From: Nymphaea colorata
Lineage: Eukaryota > Streptophyta > Magnoliopsida > Nymphaeales > Nymphaeaceae
Assembly: GCF_008831285.2 (NCBI RefSeq)
Contig: NC_045146.1
Coordinates: 24,259,703 to 24,323,702 of the forward strand
Length of the DNA stretch: 64,000 nt
Reading direction: 5' to 3'
The notes beneath the pieces are model-generated. The model was not told where the DNA came from, ran no database searches, and saw nothing but the letters and a program-made list of their open reading frames with translations. Below are positions 36,640 to 48,298 of this stretch, one piece after another (the first letter of the stretch is position 1; each line of letters opens with the position of its first letter). Position numbers and translations under genes: made by a program.

Positions 36640-36760
36640 GGCCAGAGCAACCTCCTTGTCCTATATACAACTTTTGAAAAATGATATTTCGGTTTGTCAA
36701 AATTTGAAAACTTTAATACAACCCTCCTCATGAAAAATTTTTGATTCTACCCTGGATACC
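36640..36760. repeat. Dispersed AT-rich repeat, copy 3 (partial)
   Basis: GGCCAGAGCAACCTCCTTGTCC, then ATTTCGGTTTGTCAAAATTT, GAAAACTTTAATACAACCCT, CCTCATGAAAAATTTTTGAT and TCTACCCTGGA. Same phrase order as the other copies but more diverged and without the long A/T core. Confidence 0.6.
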
Positions 36761-36896
36761 ATGCATGCAAGTACAAGTTAATTAGACTTGAGAACAACAA
36801 AGACCAAAATTGATAAGGACAAAAAAAATGCAGTTGTTGGCAAACCATTTGTGACTTTTGCGCTGCCCAACAAAGCGCCAGAACTAATTGAACCCA

Positions 36897-37062
36897 TGGC
36901 TGGTGTAGGGCCTGCTTGGGCCCTAGCCTCATCTTAATTTAAAAAAAAAAAATACATGTAAAGTTATATATAAAAATTTGAAAAAATATATTTCAGCTCT
37001 AATCAAAATTTAAAAACTTTAATTCGGCCCACCTCATAAAAATTTTCTAGCTCCAACCCTGA
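36897..37062. repeat. Dispersed AT-rich repeat, copy 4
   Basis: GGGCCTGCTTGGGCCCTAGCCTC, poly-A core, TTTCAGCTCTAATCAAAATT, AAAACTTTAATTCGGCCCAC, CTCATAAAAATTTTCTAGCT and CCAACCCTG. This is one of the best-preserved copies. Confidence 0.72.
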
Positions 37063-39274
37063 GTGTGTGAGATCTGATGCTACGAGCGCTGAGATATGGA
37101 CTGGCGCCAACTAGAGCAGGGTGCATGAGATTTCCAGCTCCGACTGTCCATGGCTGCAGACGAAACCCCTCGCCTCTCCGTCTGCTTGCAGGAAAATCCA
37201 GGTCAGTTGCGGTTTTATATATTTAAAATATATTAAAATCTGAATCTAATTGCCAATCAAATTAAACAATACTTGAGTAGTTGGACATGGCAAGTGAGGA
37301 GGCCGAAGCACTTTCCCTCATTCTCTTGAGACTCAAGTGGGGAGTGAGACATCCATTAATTAGAATCAGCACAGTAACGCTTACAAGAATGAAGCTAATG
37401 ACCAGATTTCTACCAGCCCACCACTCTGATGAGGTATACTATGCCCCTTGGGCAGGATATGACGAATGATAAATTGGAAACGGATAGTGGTGTTAGAATG
37501 TTACCATGATGGATCCCCTGGAAAAGGGAACTTCTGAAGCACGAACGATTTTGGAGACATGGCAACAATAAGACAGAGAGCAGACAGATAGGGCCACAGG
37601 TTTAGCGTGTTATATCAACGACGAATAATGCTGACTTTGCTCCAGGAAATTACTTAAAGAAATCGTTCTACTCCTTTCTAAAGATGGATGAAGGCAAACG
37701 CTATCATCATAAGAAGTTTTCTTCTCTTTTGCAGAGTTTATTATGTGTTAAATGTCCTTTCTTACGGCATCTATAATACACCAACAGGTAGCAGCAGTTT
37801 GGAACACGCAATCGGAAAATTAAACATATGGCAAGAAAAGACTATGTTCTCTGTTCTTATTCACTGATCCAAGCAGTTGTTACCGTTTAAGAGGTAAAAA
37901 TTGATTGCCGGGGGACGGGATGCGTGAAGCGATGAAGGAGGTTATTAGTTCATGCAGAGACGCATCCATTTGATGGTGATAAATAAACGCCCGCACGGGA
38001 AATAAATCTTATCCCCACTTTGATTTTTTTTGTTTTATCCTTAGAAATGCATCAGCTTTCTTGTGAAATTAAAAGGCTGTGCTCTTTCTCGTGAAAGAAA
38101 AAAAAAAATCCTGCTCCATATCATGTAATAGAAGGATCGCGTGAAAATTTAATATACAATTAAATCTCACAAAATTGATTTTTCGTATTTTTTTTAACAA
38201 TTTCTGGTGCGACCCAATTAGTTTATTTAAATTTAGAGATAATGCCTTAACTAGCCAACTTCCCGAAAGCCCTACCAAAGCCATTTGATACCCTTTAGCT
38301 AAAAACTTCCTGCTCCGCCACTGCTGAGACTTTTTCTTTCAGGACTTGTATTAATTTGTCTGAAATCTTGCTTCTAGTGCAGAAGGAACTCTGTTGTAAG
38401 CAGATCTTTGGCATTAAGATAAACCTTCATGATTGATTTTCTCTGCAAATAAGGTATGAATTATCGCTAATCTTCCTCATTTTCAATAAATGATGGAAAG
38501 ACTAAATGTTGTTGCTAGAAAATACTTTCGGTCATCAAGTAAAAGTTCTCACCAAGACCCAAAACTATCTAAAAAAGTAAAGGTTATTACATGACAAGGC
38601 ACGCGAAGATCACAACATCCCTTTTGTGTGCGTTCTGGCATTTTACCAATTTGGTGGAACAGCGAAACGGAACACAGTGTCCGGTAACGAAGCACTCTGT
38701 GCGGTTGAATCAAACACACATAGACAATCAGAACAGACAAGTTGCTTGGAGACTCGAACGAAGGATTGCTTAATATCAATTCATCAAAAAATCAGAATTT
38801 GAGACCTTCCTGACAATGGGGGAGCCATGCCTCGAGCACAGATGACGCACGCAACTGTCGCAAACAGTCAGAAGCAAGGTCTCCATCGCCTTGAGAAACG
38901 TGGCGTAAACAAAGAAAGATCGTAGCTTTTCAGTGCCAAATTATCTGAAGCAGGGTTCAACGTATTGACCATCTAATTCAATCATCACTTGGATGTCGAA
39001 AACAACTTCGATCCCAGTGGCTGACCACCGTTCAAAGAATAAAAGGAAACATAGGGAGAAGAACTTTGTTCAAGGAAAAAGGAAAACAAGACAGAAGGAG
39101 AAAACGAATAAGCTTCTATTCTTTTCCTGCAAGCGACAAAGTTTAAACAGATAGATGTAGCCAATACCGGAACAAGTGACCCGTGGAATTTTTCATGTTG
39201 TACAAGGGCTCACTGGATGACAGCTCTGAATTGTTAAACTAACAAGGAGAGAAAATTAATCAAGGAAAGGAAGA

Positions 39275-42200
39275 TCAATATAGGCTGAAACCGAATAACT
39301 GGCTAACGATGATAGCTACTCCAAGAGAAATAGCTACAAGAGAGGAAGCCCAGGTGAGTTTCTCAGTTATCCTAGGCACCCTGTCCTTCAAGGCCTGACT
39401 ACATGAACCTATGAAAACAGTGTAACTACCCATTGCGACCACAGTCCCAACTAAGAACATAGCCAGAAAAGCAGCACCAGCTAACCTTGATGGCAAAGCC
39501 AAAGCAGGCAGCACCATCAGCAGGGCATCAGGCTGCAAACCGTGCACAATGCCGGTTGCAAATGTGGCCAAACCAATCTTCTTCTTTCCGCCAGTAGTTT
39601 CAATAGCCTCAGCAATGCATTCTCCATTCTCTAGAGCTACACAAGGAGTAGGGACCTCGGTTGCCTCCCTGATTCCCATGGCACCAATCACAAGCAGGGT
39701 CATACCAACCACCCGAGTACCCCATGTACGAATAACCTCTATGTGCAACCGATCCTTTAGTAACAAAAACAACAAGCCAAATATCATCTGCCCTGCATCA
39801 TGGCCACATCCCCAAAGGGCTCCAACTGCAGCACTTTCCATCCTACTTCTTCCAATTGAAAGAGGTGCTAAGGCAGCTAGATGATCAGGCCCAGACAGTG
39901 TGTGCAAACAACCAGCAAAAAACCCAGTCCAGGCACTACTCAGTAGCTCAGTACGAACTACGGTACCGACAGCAGAAGTTCCTGTTTTAGTAGCCGTTTG
40001 TATAGTTGCAAATGCAGGTGGTGTGAAACCAGGCTGTATCAGGAACAGAATTAGGGCCGACAGAAATGCAACAGTTCCCACTTTTGAGGCCTGAAACATC
40101 ATAGAGTTGTATCATGTATGAGATTTTCAGCATCAAACAAGTGATAGAGAAAAAGAGAACAAACATTGCAACATGTAGAAGACCATTAATTCTTAGGAAG
40201 TCCCAAATAAACAATCAGACAACACTTTCAACATACCAAATAACAGGGGAAAATCAAGAAAGAGACGCGCCGCACCAATTAATACTGTCTTAATGCCACA
40301 ATGAAACATCTGAAAAACTTTCCTACATATGCAACTAAAATCTTGTTTTGGACAGATGAAACATTAGGAAGGTCAAAAATTTTTAGTTGAGGGATGCAAC
40401 CATTAGAAGTAGACATGCAGAACTTGTAAACATCTCCACATGAACAGGGCAATGACCACTGGTAAGGGCACTCAAGAAGTTGAAAACAAGCTTTGTTAAT
40501 AAAGCACTTTGGAAGTATTCAGTACACATTAATCACATGTTCGGTAAAAACTACAAGATATAGAAGCAACAATTTTCAGGTTCACTCTACCAAAAAACTT
40601 GCTTCAACGCTTCCCAATATCATATTTATTATCCTTAATTTAAATAATATCAAACTAGCATGCTGAATAGAAGGATTTCAGACGTTAAGTTTCACCATGT
40701 TGAAATACTTTTTCATAAATCCGCTTCTTTGCTTCCCATCTGCTTCTACTTCGTTCCTCAACTACTTTACTTTGTTTCATTTGCTGCAAACTCCAAAATG
40801 CTTCTTTGTTCATGTGGACATTTCACCAGTATTGTCAATATCAATCACATGACTCTAGCACCATATCAACCACAAACTGGAAAGATACTGGTCGATATGG
40901 ACGTTGACATTTAAGCATATTTTGTCTTGTTAAATATTTTAAAATATTTATTCACTCACTATTTCTAAATAGAAAATTATAAAATACCCCAATATAGGCT
41001 TGATGCATATTGGCCAAAACACTGTATCAGTCAAATAATGCATAACAATACTAATGATGCTGCCATATTTTACTATTACAATCGTACAGAAAATTTCATG
41101 TCATTTTGATTTTTTTTTTTTTTGGCATTCTCCCGTTTTCTTCACTTCAGTATCCCTTTCCTTACACTTCCTATGTCACTTTTTGTATGCTTTGACAATG
41201 CTTCATGTCCCATGCTTCTTTATATCGCTTCTGTTTTGTCCATCCCTTCTATAGCCATTTTTTATTCTCGAACTTGGGACCTTAAAATTAAAAAACTGAA
41301 ATTATGTGCATCTGGGTGTTATGAAGAAGGGCAGGGAAGGCTTGCTCAATAAAACCTAACAGGATAATTTATACTAGAGGAGCATATTGTTGCATGAAAC
41401 TTTTTGTGATCTATAGCTGTTTTGGTAGATCAACAAACTAAGTGATTCCAAATCACACTTTTCAGTTAGGCCTAGAAAATTCATATAATTGATCACAAAC
41501 ATGGCAATAATTCAATAACTAACCCAGAAGCCTTTTTCCACAAATCCACTGGTACAACAATGGTACAAATGACTAGGAAGTCGGTTTCAACAAATCCATG
41601 TGCACAAGATCTTAATGGAACTATGAACAATGGGAGTGAGGTCTTTCCTTCAAAGACACTTATTTTGTACATATGACTCCCTAAGATATCATGACAACAA
41701 ACTTCTTTCAGTTGGCATATCACATAAGCGGTTCAAACATACAGAACAATCTCAAAAGTCATATTACATATAACATATGAAAGTCGATAATGAAGGATGG
41801 TATGATCTCACTGTCTCTAACATATAATTGCAGTCAATTTTTTTCTCTTCAAAACACATAAAAATAAAAAGGTATAGCTTTCGCTGATTAAGATTCATAT
41901 TTGTGTTCTATGTCAGCGACTATTCAACTGCTTTTTATGTACAACAGTTAATAACACGAGAAATAGCAAAAGAATAATAATTTTGAGATATACAGTTTTC
42001 CAGTGGATTGTAGGACCGAAGCTATTCAAACTACCTCTAGATTTAGATTTGACATGTTATGATATTGATATTTAACAAATAAAGACACAATTAGTCGAGT
42101 TTATTCACATGTAGTCAATGCCCAGTCTACTTAATGAATGGACTTATACGTCAAAATGAATTAGTGTTGTTTGGCTTAATGAAGCAACAACCCTTAAATC

Positions 42201-42613
42201 TTAAGGATGCCTTCTAATTATCTGAACGTTTGTTTCCGTAATTATTTGACTTCCAGGCAGCTCACGTTTCCATTCTTGACTCACTATAAAAATTTTGCTT
42301 TCGAGATGTCTCCACCACTTGATCCACCCTCCAGGTGTTAAACTTACCTAAAGATGAAGCTTGAAATCCACGATTGCGCAGTAGAACAATCCCACATCTG
42401 CCACTCATGCCCAACTTGAGGAATTTAATATGCTAATATTCAACTGTAATTTTAACTCCCGAAAAAAAAAATCTTAATCATCAAATTTAATAAGCCACCG
42501 TATATATTCAAAATTGACGATTCGTTACAAACAAGAATGACTTTTTAATTTACCATTAGCGACTATTATAAACAATTACTCTCTAAACTCAATCGAGCAA
42601 AACCAAACGTATC

Positions 42614-42672
<59 letters not shown>

Positions 42673-43104
42673 AGAAAATCGGCCAAAAAAAAACAGAAAG
42701 TTTCACTTTTCGCACGTGCTTCTTCCTAATCTGAAATTTAGAAATAACGCATAAGGAAGATTTTCTCTGAATACCTTTCTTACGAAGTCAAAGGAGAACC
42801 TCCGTGGAGCCTCCGCCAGCGCCCGTTCATCACGACAAGCGGCATCCAGCCTAAATTCTGCGGGAGGAGGTCTGCTTCCGCCAGCCTTAACAGCAAACTT
42901 CGAGGAATTCTTGCAGGAGGCGGAAGATTCCCGGTGGGTGAGGAGGCGGGGCGGGAGAAGATCCCGGGAAGGGGAAGGGCGAAATGCGCCGGAGGAGAGG
43001 CGGAGCCTGGCGGAGCTGGGGGCCAGGCGGTAGGAGGAGAAGGCGGAAGGCAGACTTGTTAGCGCCTCGGACGAGATGGCGGACGAGCGAATTAGCCTCT
43101 CCAT
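39275..43104 (-). CDS. Plastid-type NicO/HupE-UreJ-like metal transporter, 2 exons, 381 aa
   Basis: Exon 1 43104-42775 (110 codons) and exon 2 40090-39275 (271 codons and stop) join in phase 0 across an intron 42774-40091 (GTATTC...TTTCAG). Exon 1 is Ser/Arg-rich with few acidic residues, like a chloroplast transit peptide. Exon 2 encodes about six membrane helices. The metal-site motif HTLSGPDHLAAL has His173, Asp179 and His180; HD at 207-208 and GIVHGLQPDAL (His293, Asp298) are further conserved polar sites inside helices. The family moves divalent cations (Ni, Co and perhaps others) across membranes. I recall Arabidopsis At2g16800 and At4g35080 as its plant members, annotated as high-affinity nickel-transport proteins. 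The 5' leader holds a (GA)n run at about 43164-43185. Transport substrate and plastid location are inferences; the family call is secure. Confidence 0.92.
42621..42672. repeat. (TA)n(CA)n microsatellite
   Basis: About 19 TA units followed by about seven CA units, lying in the large intron of the metal transporter gene, 100 bp from the first donor site. Confidence 0.95.
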
Positions 43105-43804
43105 GGCCGCCCCGCTTCTCCAGGCGACCTCCGCAGAGGAACTCAGGGAGGGGGAAAGGGTCAGAGAGAGAGAGAGAGAGAGAGTCCGCAGAGGAAGAGA
43201 TGAGAAAGAGAGAGAGACTAGAGCCGAATTTACAAAATCAAAAATCTTATCGTATTTTAAAATATTTAACTAGTATCCGGGATCCCAGAAGCCTACGTCG
43301 ATTTACTTAAATACCCCTCCCACGGTTTTCCCGAACCCGATCTGTTTGGGTGCCTTTGGATCCGGTTCGGATTTGCATATGATCATCATCCTCTAGAAAT
43401 CAAAAATTTTCTTTCCCATATGGTCTAACTTAGTAGTTAAACAAGTATTTACTTAATACTTTAACTTGATTAAAACTCAGTACCATCTTAGTTTTTCGCT
43501 TGTTAGTATCTTTATTATGAATTCTGAAAAGAAATCAACTGGGCTTCCAAGATAACTTTACAATATTTAATAACCAAAAAAGCTGATTTGCCTTTGATAT
43601 AAAATTTTAAAGAAATAAAATTTATTGACATAACTTCAACCTATGTCGGACAAGCATGAACATTAGAAAGACAAGCCACACATGATTAGGGTTCTTCTCT
43701 TCAAGAAATTGCACTTGGACAGAGAGATTTTGTTGCTCTTTCAGTAACATAAAACTTTGATGCTAGTGAATGTCTAGGGTAACACTAAGAACCTCGCGAG
43801 TTCA

Positions 43805-43980
43805 GGAGCAGGGGGAGCCCCTCTTAAATTTTAAAAACTTTAAAAATTTATATGAAAAACTAAAAAGTTTCAGTTTAAATATATATAAAAAAAATTGGAA
43901 ATTTTCATTTTAGCTCCTGTTAAAATTTTGAAACTATAATTTAATCCTTAAAACAAAAAATTTCTGGCTCCGCCCCTACA
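43805..43980. repeat. Dispersed AT-rich repeat, copy 5
   Basis: CAGGAGCAGGGGGAGCCCCTC start, AT-rich core, CATTTTAGCTCCTGTTAAAA, TTTGAAACTATAATTTAATC, AAAAAATTTCTGGCTCCGCC and CCT end. It has the clearest terminal phrases: GAGCAGGGGGAGCC on the left and GGCTCCGCCCCT on the right. Confidence 0.72.
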
Positions 43981-45549
43981 ACAATTCATACTCGATTTGA
44001 ATATGTCTGTGTCAACGTCTGAGCCTACTTCAAAGCCTCAAGATTGGATCTCATGAGGGATGAGATCAGATGTGTAGAACCTAAAATCTAAGGTCAATGA
44101 CTAAACTATCGTATCACCTGTTACAAAGCTATATGTGGTGTGGTTTGGTGTGAGCAATTGCTCATACTAACTCCATGAAGTACCCTTATTTTTATATTGT
44201 TGTTTTGAAATATTTTACTAGATGCTCCTCCAAACGTGAAAGTTTTAGATCAGATTAAGGTCCCTTCAATCCAAATTTGTGGCTCGAGTCCATTTGCAAT
44301 CACTTTGTTAATATTGCTCCATGTTGAAACATGTGGACTGGTACATGTAGAGAGAACCCGATGTGGGCTTATAACTTTTATTTTTTTATTTTAAAATCAT
44401 TTTAAGGTAATTTTCATTATTTTTTAAGAAAAAATCAGAAAATAGCACGATACAGCATTGAAATGGCAATATTTACAACATTACTAAGAATTAGTTTGAG
44501 ACCCGATAAATGAGATGTCCTAAAGTGGCAATTTTGTTCACGAGTCAACGGTCAAAAATGAACCAAGAGGATAGGAGTAGGAGTAGGAGTAGGAGGAAGG
44601 AAGCTTTCATTGATTGATGTTAATTCAATATGGAGCAGCGTACCAAAGTCAACATAACCCTACCAGCTTTCATATTTTCATAATAACATTTTTTTTATTA
44701 ATTGGAAAACTTAACCTTTCTAGCTTAATTTGAGTTAAATTAGTGATTAAAAGTCGGTTCTTGTGGTTGATATCAAGTTTTGATGTATTATTTTTTTGAA
44801 CTATAAATAATAGCAAGCCATACATATAAATTAAATATTGAAAGATGTATCATAAATCCATTTAGATTCTCTCTATAAGAATATGACCATGAAATTTTAT
44901 CCATAAGTAAATATTTAAAAAGTTGGTGATTGAAGAAATAAAATAAGTGGCAACCAATAATTGATGATTGCTTTTTCTTTAATAAGTGGGGAATCGGGGA
45001 AGGTGGAGGAAGAGATAGACGTGTTAATATGAAGACCACTCTCGAAAGTTGCAGAAGCCTTTCTTAAAAGGATAACGACGGTGGAATGAGTCAAAATCGG
45101 AAAAGTGAAGCCGTCAAAATTTCATTTTAAACTCAGACTGTTATTTCTTAATATCAAAATGAACCTCACTGCAATTTTGATTTAAGAAAACATGTATACG
45201 AAGACAACTCCTGCGACATTTTTACGTTTGTTTGATTATTTATTTTTTTGAAGAAACCTACTTTCGTTGTGTGTTCAAAATTGATTATTTTTTTCAAAGT
45301 AAGAACTTATGTATGCCAACTGTTCTACCGCATAGGAAAATTTGATTTATGAGTTAAGTCTTACACTTTCAAAAGCATTTATGAGATGTTATAACAGCAC
45401 GGCCTTGGATGTAGAAACATCAATATTTAGTCAAAACAATTTAACAATGTTAGTTTCCCATGACTATAGTGTGCCCTTCTTTGTGCTGTAAAATAAAATT
45501 TTAAACATGACGACGCAGGAGATTCTTTTTTCGCAGCTTTGAGTTTGAA

Positions 45550-45672
45550 AAGAAAAAAAAAAGAGAATTTTTTCATGCTATAATTTATAAAGAAAATTTT
45601 AGTCCTTTAAAATTTTTGGAAAATATAGTTCGGCCCCCTTGACCAAAAAAAGTTTTATCTCCACCCTTGTCT
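45550..45672. repeat. Dispersed AT-rich repeat, copy 6 (left end missing)
   Basis: TTTTAGTCCTTTAAAATTTT, GGAAAATATAGTTCGGCCCC, CTTGACCAAAAAAAGTTTTA and TCTCCACCCTTG. Right half in the same order as the other copies. Confidence 0.65.
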
Positions 45673-46913
45673 CCATTATGAAATTTGTCATCCTTGAATG
45701 CCATAATGTTAAGAGTTTTTAAGGTGGATAGAGGACCTGTCAGCTTCAATTTTAGCTTCTTTCTTTTAGCAATTTGATCTTTAAGTCATCTGATATTCAA
45801 TGGCGGAGAAGCTTACATGGTATTTCAAAAGAGGAAATTAGAGAAAAGATTCTTAAGAAAGTAAGATCTACCAGTTTGATGCAACCATTTCTTCAGAAGA
45901 TGTCTTTCTTGTGGTTGAACAGGAACTGTCCATGTTACCATTTTATTGACTTGCTTTTCCTGTTCGCAACATGGAGATAACTCCACGGTTTTCCACCCTC
46001 AGATCAGAACTCTGGCTATGACACAAATGCTTTGCCATGAACTTAAAGGTTTGAGTTCTGATAACAAAAAGCAAACGAAAACTAAAATTCTTTTGAATTT
46101 GGTAATAGTCGAGAAGAAACAGACATTTAAAAACCATACGTAGCCATTTGATCCCCGACTCAGGTGTCCTTAGAGGATGTTTGATTGCCTGGTTCAGGTG
46201 TCCATAGAGGGCATTTGATCGCCGGAGAAGGGAGACTGGACTGATCAACCACCAGAAATTATGGACGGAGGGACATTAATTCAAAAAAACTAAGATTTCT
46301 TAGGGGCACCGATCTGTACATGCGCGGTTCCGCCACGGCCAACCACCATGAAGAACCGGCAAGGGGCCGACCAATTGGGTGGGCAACATGTGGTTGGTGG
46401 CGCGGTGTGGGCAGCATGCGAAGCCATGAGGCTCGCCCTCGGCCTCCACGTTCCCGGCACACGGCCAAACGCGCCGGCCGTCCTTTTCTCCTTCACACTC
46501 CCTTCGTCGACGCACCTGTGCCAAATCCGGTTATGGTGAGAATCAGCAAACGAATACGAACCGGTTCGTGGTCGGATTTGAAGCAACCAAATCCAAGTCG
46601 GACGATATACTTTTGGGTATAAAATGCAAGAAATCAAGAGTGGATCCGGACCTAGGTGGGGTAGGGTCGGACCCCAGTTACAACTCTTTCTACCAACTAC
46701 ATGCAGAAAGTGACAACACTCGGTTTTAGTGGACAAATTTTCATTAATGGGACAGCCAAATTTGTGCTGTCGATGACCCGCAAGTGCCCGGATCAGGACA
46801 AGCCCACCGGGCAAACGAAAGTTGGCGGCCTGAAAATTATGCAGGCCAAGCCAAAAACGAAATCTGTGCAGCATACTGTTTCGGTTCCTATATCCAATGC
46901 CACATAACCAAGT

Positions 46914-47094
<181 letters not shown>

Positions 47095-47650
47095 GAACAA
47101 AGAGACTTATATCAAGCATGTCTCTTGTTTGATTCTCTTGGATTATTCTGGTGAAGGTTGAGTTTGTAAGTGTTATCCCTTGCATTCAGATCTACAAATC
47201 GGCTCTTTTATCACTTTACTTGATTGTATGAATAAGAATTGAATCGCGCTCTAAAATTTCTCAAATTATAAGTCACAAATCTTATACACTGAAAAGAAGC
47301 GATAGAACTTATTTAAGATTTGCATCATGAAGGCTGCTTCTACATGATATAAAACAATTCTACATGATATAAAACAAGTACATGAAAAGAGAGAGAGAGA
47401 GAGAGAGATTTGAAAAAGTGGAGGGAAAGGTTGCAGGAAAAATGGGGATCGTGAATAAGAAAAAGTTGAGAATTTTTTTCTCTCAGTTGATTTGAAAAAA
47501 ATTGGTAAGAAAAACTTTGATTGGCCCAAAAAAGTGAAAGGAATTTCCGTTGTTTGAAACCGTTTGTGTTCAAATAAGAGCGGTTATCCCCTGGACTCGT
47601 GCAGGAGTGTAGGCAGCATAGAACTTTTCCGGCAACTGGAACGACCAACG

Positions 47651-48298
47651 ATGGATGAAACGTCCGGAATTGCAGTGAGCGTCTATGATTCCCCGGCCCA
47701 AGAGGAGGCAGAGTGCACGGCCTCCCCTGCTCCAGTTACGGCGAAGTCCCGGGGTCGTAAGAAGCAGGTGGTGGCTAAACGCATGCAGAAGACGTTCGCG
47801 AGCACGTCGATGCTTGCCAACTTCCTCCCAACGGGCACTCTCCTGACCTTCGAGATGCTCCTGCCTGCCGTCTCCAGAGACGGCCTCTGCACTCCGGTGG
47901 CCGTCACCATGACCCACTCCCTCCTCTTACTCTGCTCCTTCTCCTGCTTCCTCTTCCACTTCACCGACAGTTTCCGCGGTTCCGACGGCAAGCTTTACTA
48001 CGGGTTCGTCACTCCCTCGGGGCTGGCACTCTTCCGCAGCGGCATTCCGGTAGAGGTCCCGAAGGACGACCGTTTCCGAGTCGGGTTCGTCGATTTCCTT
48101 CACGCGATCATGTCGGTGACCGTCTTCCTCGCCATCGCCTTCTCAGACCACCGCGTCGTCGACTGCCTTCTTCCCGGCCGCCAGCCGGAGATGAGGGAGT
48201 TGATGGAGGGAATTCCGGTGATCGTCGGAGCCGTCTGCAGCACCTTCTTCTTCATGTTCCCCAACACCAGGTATGGCATTGGCTGCATGCCTGCTTGA
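47651..48298 (+). CDS. DMP (DUF679) membrane protein, intronless, 215 aa
   Basis: Single exon, ATG 47651 to TGA 48298. A further in-frame ATG at 47564 would add 29 residues; I prefer 47651 because the family is about 200-220 residues and MDETSGIAV is a typical acidic start. A variable N-tail (1-45) is followed by the DUF679 core: QKTFASTSMLANFLPTGTLL (46-65), helix 1 to about 74, helix 2 at about 86-104 (MTHSLLLLCSFSCFLFHF), FTDSFRGSDGKLYYGFVTPS (104-123), helix 3 at about 147-165 (FLHAIMSVTVFLAIAFSD) and helix 4 ending FPNTRYGIG. DMPs are plant-specific four-helix proteins of ER and vacuole membranes; some act in senescence, and the DMP8/9 type acts in sperm for gamete fusion. Which branch this belongs to I cannot tell without a tree. 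Confidence 0.93.
   Translation: MDETSGIAVSVYDSPAQEEAECTASPAPVTAKSRGRKKQVVAKRMQKTFASTSMLANFLPTGTLLTFEMLLPAVSRDGLCTPVAVTMTHSLLLLCSFSCFLFHFTDSFRGSDGKLYYGFVTPSGLALFRSGIPVEVPKDDRFRVGFVDFLHAIMSVTVFLAIAFSDHRVVDCLLPGRQPEMRELMEGIPVIVGAVCSTFFFMFPNTRYGIGCMPA

Larger units (their letters stand above)
32747..39274. other. Long intergenic stretch, repeats only
   Basis: 32945-33200 is the 3' flank shared with the other GDSL copies. After that I see no gene. 34455-34560 has an imperfect inverted repeat (GAATCGGCTGATTC / GATTCAGCCGATTC). 36640-36760 and 36897-37062 are copies of the dispersed repeat. A 60-codon frame at 37287 (MASEEAEALSLILLRLKWGV...) is open but unsupported. Other open frames are short and lack a codon pattern. 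Confidence 0.6.
43210..46900. other. Intergenic, dispersed repeats, no gene
   Basis: Contains dispersed-repeat copies at 43805 and 45550, a (GTAGGA)n run at about 44575-44597, and a 48-bp imperfect repeat (CAGGTGTCC.TAGAGG) at about 46160 and 46195. 46290-46560 is GC-rich with open frames on several strands, but none resembles a known protein and they end at arbitrary points. Confidence 0.6.

Noticed and set aside
33700..38770. Similar phrases CTGTGCGGTT at 33820 and 38697
   Set aside because: Similarity is limited to about 11 bases and does not extend.
46290..46874. 194-codon minus-strand ORF
   Set aside because: GC-rich patch open in several frames at once, with no domain, no codon pattern and no splice logic.
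47570..47991. Two minus-strand ORFs over the DMP gene
   Set aside because: Antisense shadows of a GC-rich real exon.
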